This document shows positions 6,526 through 9,280 of a stretch of DNA of 9,280 bases, piece after piece. Location: assembly GCA_025360895.1 (NCBI GenBank), contig JANYBF010000599.1:1-9280 (forward strand), in the 5' to 3' direction. The stretch's first letter is position 1. Each line of letters opens with the position of its first letter. Below the pieces are notes generated by a model. That model worked only from the letters and a program-made list of their open reading frames with translations. It did no database searches and was not told the DNA's origin. A program made the translations under genes and the position numbers. Origin of the DNA: Verrucomicrobiota bacterium. GTDB lineage: Bacteria > Verrucomicrobiota > Verrucomicrobiia > Limisphaerales > JADLHS01.

Positions 6526-7929
6526 TTACTTGCGCTTCGTTCTCAGGCCATCATCATTTGCGGAGACGGCATCCTGCCACGCCTTCGGGATCGTGGCGAC
6601 ACAGACGTTGACATCGCCAAGCATGTTTGAGGCAAAGACAACTTTCTCGCCTTTGCGGTCCCAGCCCACGTGCGGGTGATCGCCTTTGCCATAGGTGCGA
6701 TGACCGGCGGTGAGCAGGTGGGGACGTGTGGTCTTGCCCTCAAATAGCATGATTTCGCCGTGCCAGTTGTCGGCGGCAATCCATCGTCCGTTTCCACTGC
6801 CAGCGACGTGCCACCAGTTCAAGTGCGCTGCGCCTTCGGCAGTGGCTTCGGGCCAACCGGCACCGGCGCCGGCGATGCGAACCTCGCCCGAGTAAATGTT
6901 CAGCGCTTTGACGTGGGAGAGTTCCACCGGTTTTTGACCTTTGCCGCCGCAGAACAGAAGCTGGTCGTTGACCCACCAGGATTCGTGCGTGACGAGTTCA
7001 CCCTCCTCAGCCAGGTAAACGTTGCGGGGAATTCCCTCGCGAATGTCCACCACCCATAACCGTTGTCCGCGGCCCGCGTAATCCTCCGGTCCCTTGGAAG
7101 TATGGCTTGGACCCGCGACATCGCCGGTAGGGCCGCGACCACCGGCAAAACTGATCAAATTGGGATTTGTCCGGCTCCATTGCACATGCCCGCCAAAGGC
7201 CGGCTGTTGCGGTAGGCGGCAAACCTCGCTGAGCTTTCCAGTCTTGAGGTTGACCTTGCAGATGGCGGGGCCTCGGGTTGCGTCGGCAAAACCGCTGACG
7301 CCGAGTGCCCCATACTTCCCATCACAACTCGGATTGAGCGAAGTGGCGGGGCCGCCGTCCCTCAGCGTGCAAAGCACGCGCTCGGTGGCCGTGACTCGCG
7401 AAGGCCGCGTTGTCGGGGCCGGGGACAGTTCGATGGCAAGTTTGATCTCTACAATGGCGCGTCCGCGCACGGCAAAAAAAGCGTTGCCCTTGGCCGCCGC
7501 AGTGGCCCCGCCCAAGCCGCCTTGCGGTGTGGTGAGGCGGATCAATTCGCCAGTCGCGGTCACGTAACCCATCAGTCCGCCGTTCGTGCGGGACGAGTTG
7601 AAAAGAATCACCGACTCGTCGGCCAGCCAGGAGTATTCGTGGAAATAGAGATTCGCGTCGTTCCCCGGTGCCGTGGTGAGAAACAACAACTCGGCCCCGG
7701 TCTGCGGATCCGTCATGCGCCGGTGTTCTGATGGGAGAACTTCGAGCGGGTAGGAAGTTTCGGCCGCCGTCGCAGCGACGGTGAACAGGGCGAGGGTGGT
7801 CGCGCATCGGCTCGGCCAGCGCTGCCGAAGCGAGGTCAGACAGTTTCCAGTCGGGATTTTTATACTTGTGATTCTGGAATAATCCGCTCGCCTGACCATG
7901 CCATTTAAGAACCGTTTGTAACCCTTCAT
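6526..7929 (-). CDS. Secreted beta-propeller, oligogalacturonate lyase (PL22)-like
   Basis: This is a 467-residue protein. A hydrophobic export segment lies at about 42-56 (LALFTVAATAA, probable cleavage near A55/A56), preceded by basic R35, R37 and R41. The mature part looks like a seven-bladed TolB/WD40-type propeller, and several features recall oligogalacturonate lyase (PL22): an N-terminal DPQTGAELLFLT repeat followed by YFHEYSWLADE, HVQWSRTNPN in the middle, NWWHVAGSGNGRW with H374, GHRTYGKGDHPHVGW with H410, H418 and H420, and VVFASNMLGDVNV. In PL22 enzymes the manganese site uses a His plus a QxxHxH motif, as I recall it. Here the Gln position appears to be K415, so activity on pectin fragments is uncertain. 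The start is also unsure: ATG 7929 or ATG 7899 both leave an unusually long N-terminal region and neither has a good ribosome-binding site. It lies 31 bp after the upstream gene and 26 bp before the TPR gene. Alternative: a non-catalytic TolB-like propeller. Confidence 0.85.
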   Translation of the reverse strand: MKGYKRFLNGMVRRADYSRITSIKIPTGNCLTSLRQRWPSRCATTLALFTVAATAAETSYPLEVLPSEHRRMTDPQTGAELLFLTTAPGNDANLYFHEYSWLADESVILFNSSRTNGGLMGYVTATGELIRLTTPQGGLGGATAAAKGNAFFAVRGRAIVEIKLAIELSPAPTTRPSRVTATERVLCTLRDGGPATSLNPSCDGKYGALGVSGFADATRGPAICKVNLKTGKLSEVCRLPQQPAFGGHVQWSRTNPNLISFAGGRGPTGDVAGPSHTSKGPEDYAGRGQRLWVVDIREGIPRNVYLAEEGELVTHESWWVNDQLLFCGGKGQKPVELSHVKALNIYSGEVRIAGAGAGWPEATAEGAAHLNWWHVAGSGNGRWIAADNWHGEIMLFEGKTTRPHLLTAGHRTYGKGDHPHVGWDRKGEKVVFASNMLGDVNVCVATIPKAWQDAVSANDDGLRTKRK

Positions 7930-7960
7930 ACTCGAATTGGGAGACGGCGGGGATTCAATT

Positions 7961-9280
7961 TTAGGGCGCGGCGACTAGTCGAAAGAATTGCTGTTGTCCG
8001 CTGGCAGGTACCTGCACGGAGGTAACATTGCCCGTCGTGACCGGCGTCTGGGTTACTGGCGACCAGACGGAAACCGGAGTCACATTGGTGGTGGACTGCA
8101 ACTGAAGCAGCGCGGCCGAGCCAGGCCAGGAAACCACCAGATTAGTGCCGGTCAAACTGACGGTCAGCCGCACTGGACCGGGAACGGTCAAGAGTTGGGT
8201 GATCCGCGTGGACCAAACTGCCGGGCCGGAGGGATACATCTGGATCGTCCAGAAACTATTTGGATCGGAGGGATCCACCGACGTGGCGCTGTAATCGCCC
8301 CAGCGACTGGTGTAGGTACTGGGATCCTGACCGGGCGTATCCTGGTAGCTGGTGGTCCCCGAATGCAGCAACAGCAGGTTCCCAAACGTGGTCACGCCAT
8401 TGACCGTCTGCCCGACCACCGCGTAAGAACTCACAAACGACGAGAGACCACTGCCATTACAGCCGATGACGACCGTGCCGTTCGTATTCGCGGCAATCGA
8501 AGGGTAAAATAATTCCAACGTGGAGTCGGTAATCGTGCCGGATTCGAGCACGACGTTATTGGTGGCGTTGATGCGATACCAGCGAAGCGCCGCCCGTTCG
8601 TTGACCTCCGTTCCATGCACGGCGAACAGGACACCCCCGACCCGATAAACGCTGGCGCTAAAGCGTGAGTCGCCATCGTCCAAGTTGCTGGACCCGTCGG
8701 GTTGGAAGGGATTGATCGGCACGGTATAGCCGGGCACCGTGATGAGAGTGGAACCGGACAGGGTAGCGTTGCCCGGACCTGCGGCATTCTGAATTGTGGA
8801 GCTTACCAAGGTCGTGTTGGTCACGGGGCTCCCCGCGTTAAAATCGTAGCCCAGACTGGCCGGGGCCAGAACGTTCCCCGCCGTGCTGCCATCCACGCAC
8901 ACCGCCGGTTGCAGGACGTAACCACGGCTGGGGTAACTCAGGATGCCAAACCAGGTGCGATTGGTGATGACCGGTGGGTTCAACATTAAGCCCGCCTTCG
9001 GCAGGGACAACAGAGTGGTCCCGACTGAGTTCCCGTTTGCATCGAACATAATGGCCGAAAGATAAACTCCCTGCGAATCCAATCCCAAGGTGGGAAAGTC
9101 CGCCGAGTTGTTCCCGCCCGGATCGCTGGGGATGGCCACCGCCTTCCACGGGCCAGTCGGGTCGGTGTTGGCGGAGACCGCCACCAGAAAGCGGTTGGTG
9201 TTGATGACGCCGTTCGGATCGAAGTCAATTTGCGCGGCGAACCAGCGTTGCACCGACGGGTCATAGACCACCCGCGGATC
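7961..9280 (-). CDS. Partial large secreted beta-rich protein with verrucomicrobial C-terminal module
   Basis: The reading frame is open to the right edge, so the 5' end lies outside the window; 439 residues are visible. The first residues, DPRVVYDPSVQRWF, match a motif found inside, not at the start of, secreted repeat proteins, so the GTG at 9271 is probably an internal Val. The body is rich in Gly, Ser, Thr, Asn and Val and has propeller-like landmarks, including SRWGDYSATSVDP at about 325-337 followed by FWTIQMYP. These recur in secreted BNR/sialidase-like proteins of unknown function. Residues 364-439 form a separate module (LTGTNLVVSWPGSAALLQLQ, a Trp-Ser-Pro-Val stretch, then QQFFRLVAAP) typical of verrucomicrobial secreted proteins. 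It is probably a cell-surface or export-related tail, which is inference. There is no PEP-CTERM anchor. It is the first visible gene of the leftward cluster. The specific activity is unknown. Confidence 0.85.
   Translation of the reverse strand, partial: DPRVVYDPSVQRWFAAQIDFDPNGVINTNRFLVAVSANTDPTGPWKAVAIPSDPGGNNSADFPTLGLDSQGVYLSAIMFDANGNSVGTTLLSLPKAGLMLNPPVITNRTWFGILSYPSRGYVLQPAVCVDGSTAGNVLAPASLGYDFNAGSPVTNTTLVSSTIQNAAGPGNATLSGSTLITVPGYTVPINPFQPDGSSNLDDGDSRFSASVYRVGGVLFAVHGTEVNERAALRWYRINATNNVVLESGTITDSTLELFYPSIAANTNGTVVIGCNGSGLSSFVSSYAVVGQTVNGVTTFGNLLLLHSGTTSYQDTPGQDPSTYTSRWGDYSATSVDPSDPNSFWTIQMYPSGPAVWSTRITQLLTVPGPVRLTVSLTGTNLVVSWPGSAALLQLQSTTNVTPVSVWSPVTQTPVTTGNVTSVQVPASGQQQFFRLVAAP

Noticed and set aside
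7856..7864. TATAAAAAT on the minus strand as a -10 element for the PL22-like gene
   Set aside because: No acceptable -35 hexamer lies 15-19 bp upstream, and it falls within the only reading frame that provides a start codon.

Overview
The window looks like chromosomal DNA of a Verrucomicrobiota bacterium, most likely of the Pedosphaera/Limisphaerales type; a planctomycete is the alternative. Two things point there. The first is the pairing of a planctomycete-type cytochrome/DUF1549/DUF1553 protein with a DUF1501 protein, which is typical of these two phyla. The second is the C-terminal module of the rightmost protein (a short beta-rich tail ending in an FFRLV motif), which I associate with secreted proteins of verrucomicrobial subdivision 3. 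GC content is moderately high and Shine-Dalgarno sequences are mostly weak or absent.

Left part, + strand, 148-5523. After a strong 22-bp inverted repeat (15-81) comes a compact gene set: a large secreted haem-binding PSCyt1-DUF1549-[F-type-lectin-like]-DUF1553 protein, an 84-residue two-site zinc-ribbon protein 10 bp downstream, a candidate 51-codon small ORF that fills the next gap and overlaps the following start by ATGA, and a Tat-exported DUF1501 (sulfatase/alkaline-phosphatase-fold) protein. DUF1553 and DUF1501 proteins travel together in these phyla and are suspected to act on polysaccharides outside the cytoplasm, but their reactions are not established. The lectin-like insert suggests a sugar-binding role here.

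Middle, 5524-5653. This is a convergent intergenic region with a GC-rich hairpin, two 10-bp palindromes and a 12-bp direct repeat.

Right part, - strand, 9280 down to 5654. Three genes are read leftward with gaps of only about 30 bp: the 3' part of a large secreted beta-rich protein that runs off the window, a secreted beta-propeller resembling oligogalacturonate lyases (PL22), and a secreted NlpI-like TPR protein. All three look extracytoplasmic.

No tRNA, rRNA, CRISPR array, transposase or phage gene was seen. I did not find a demonstrably new system. The most unusual parts are the small genes inserted between the DUF1553 and DUF1501 partners, the lectin-like insert, and the altered metal-site motif of the PL22-like protein.
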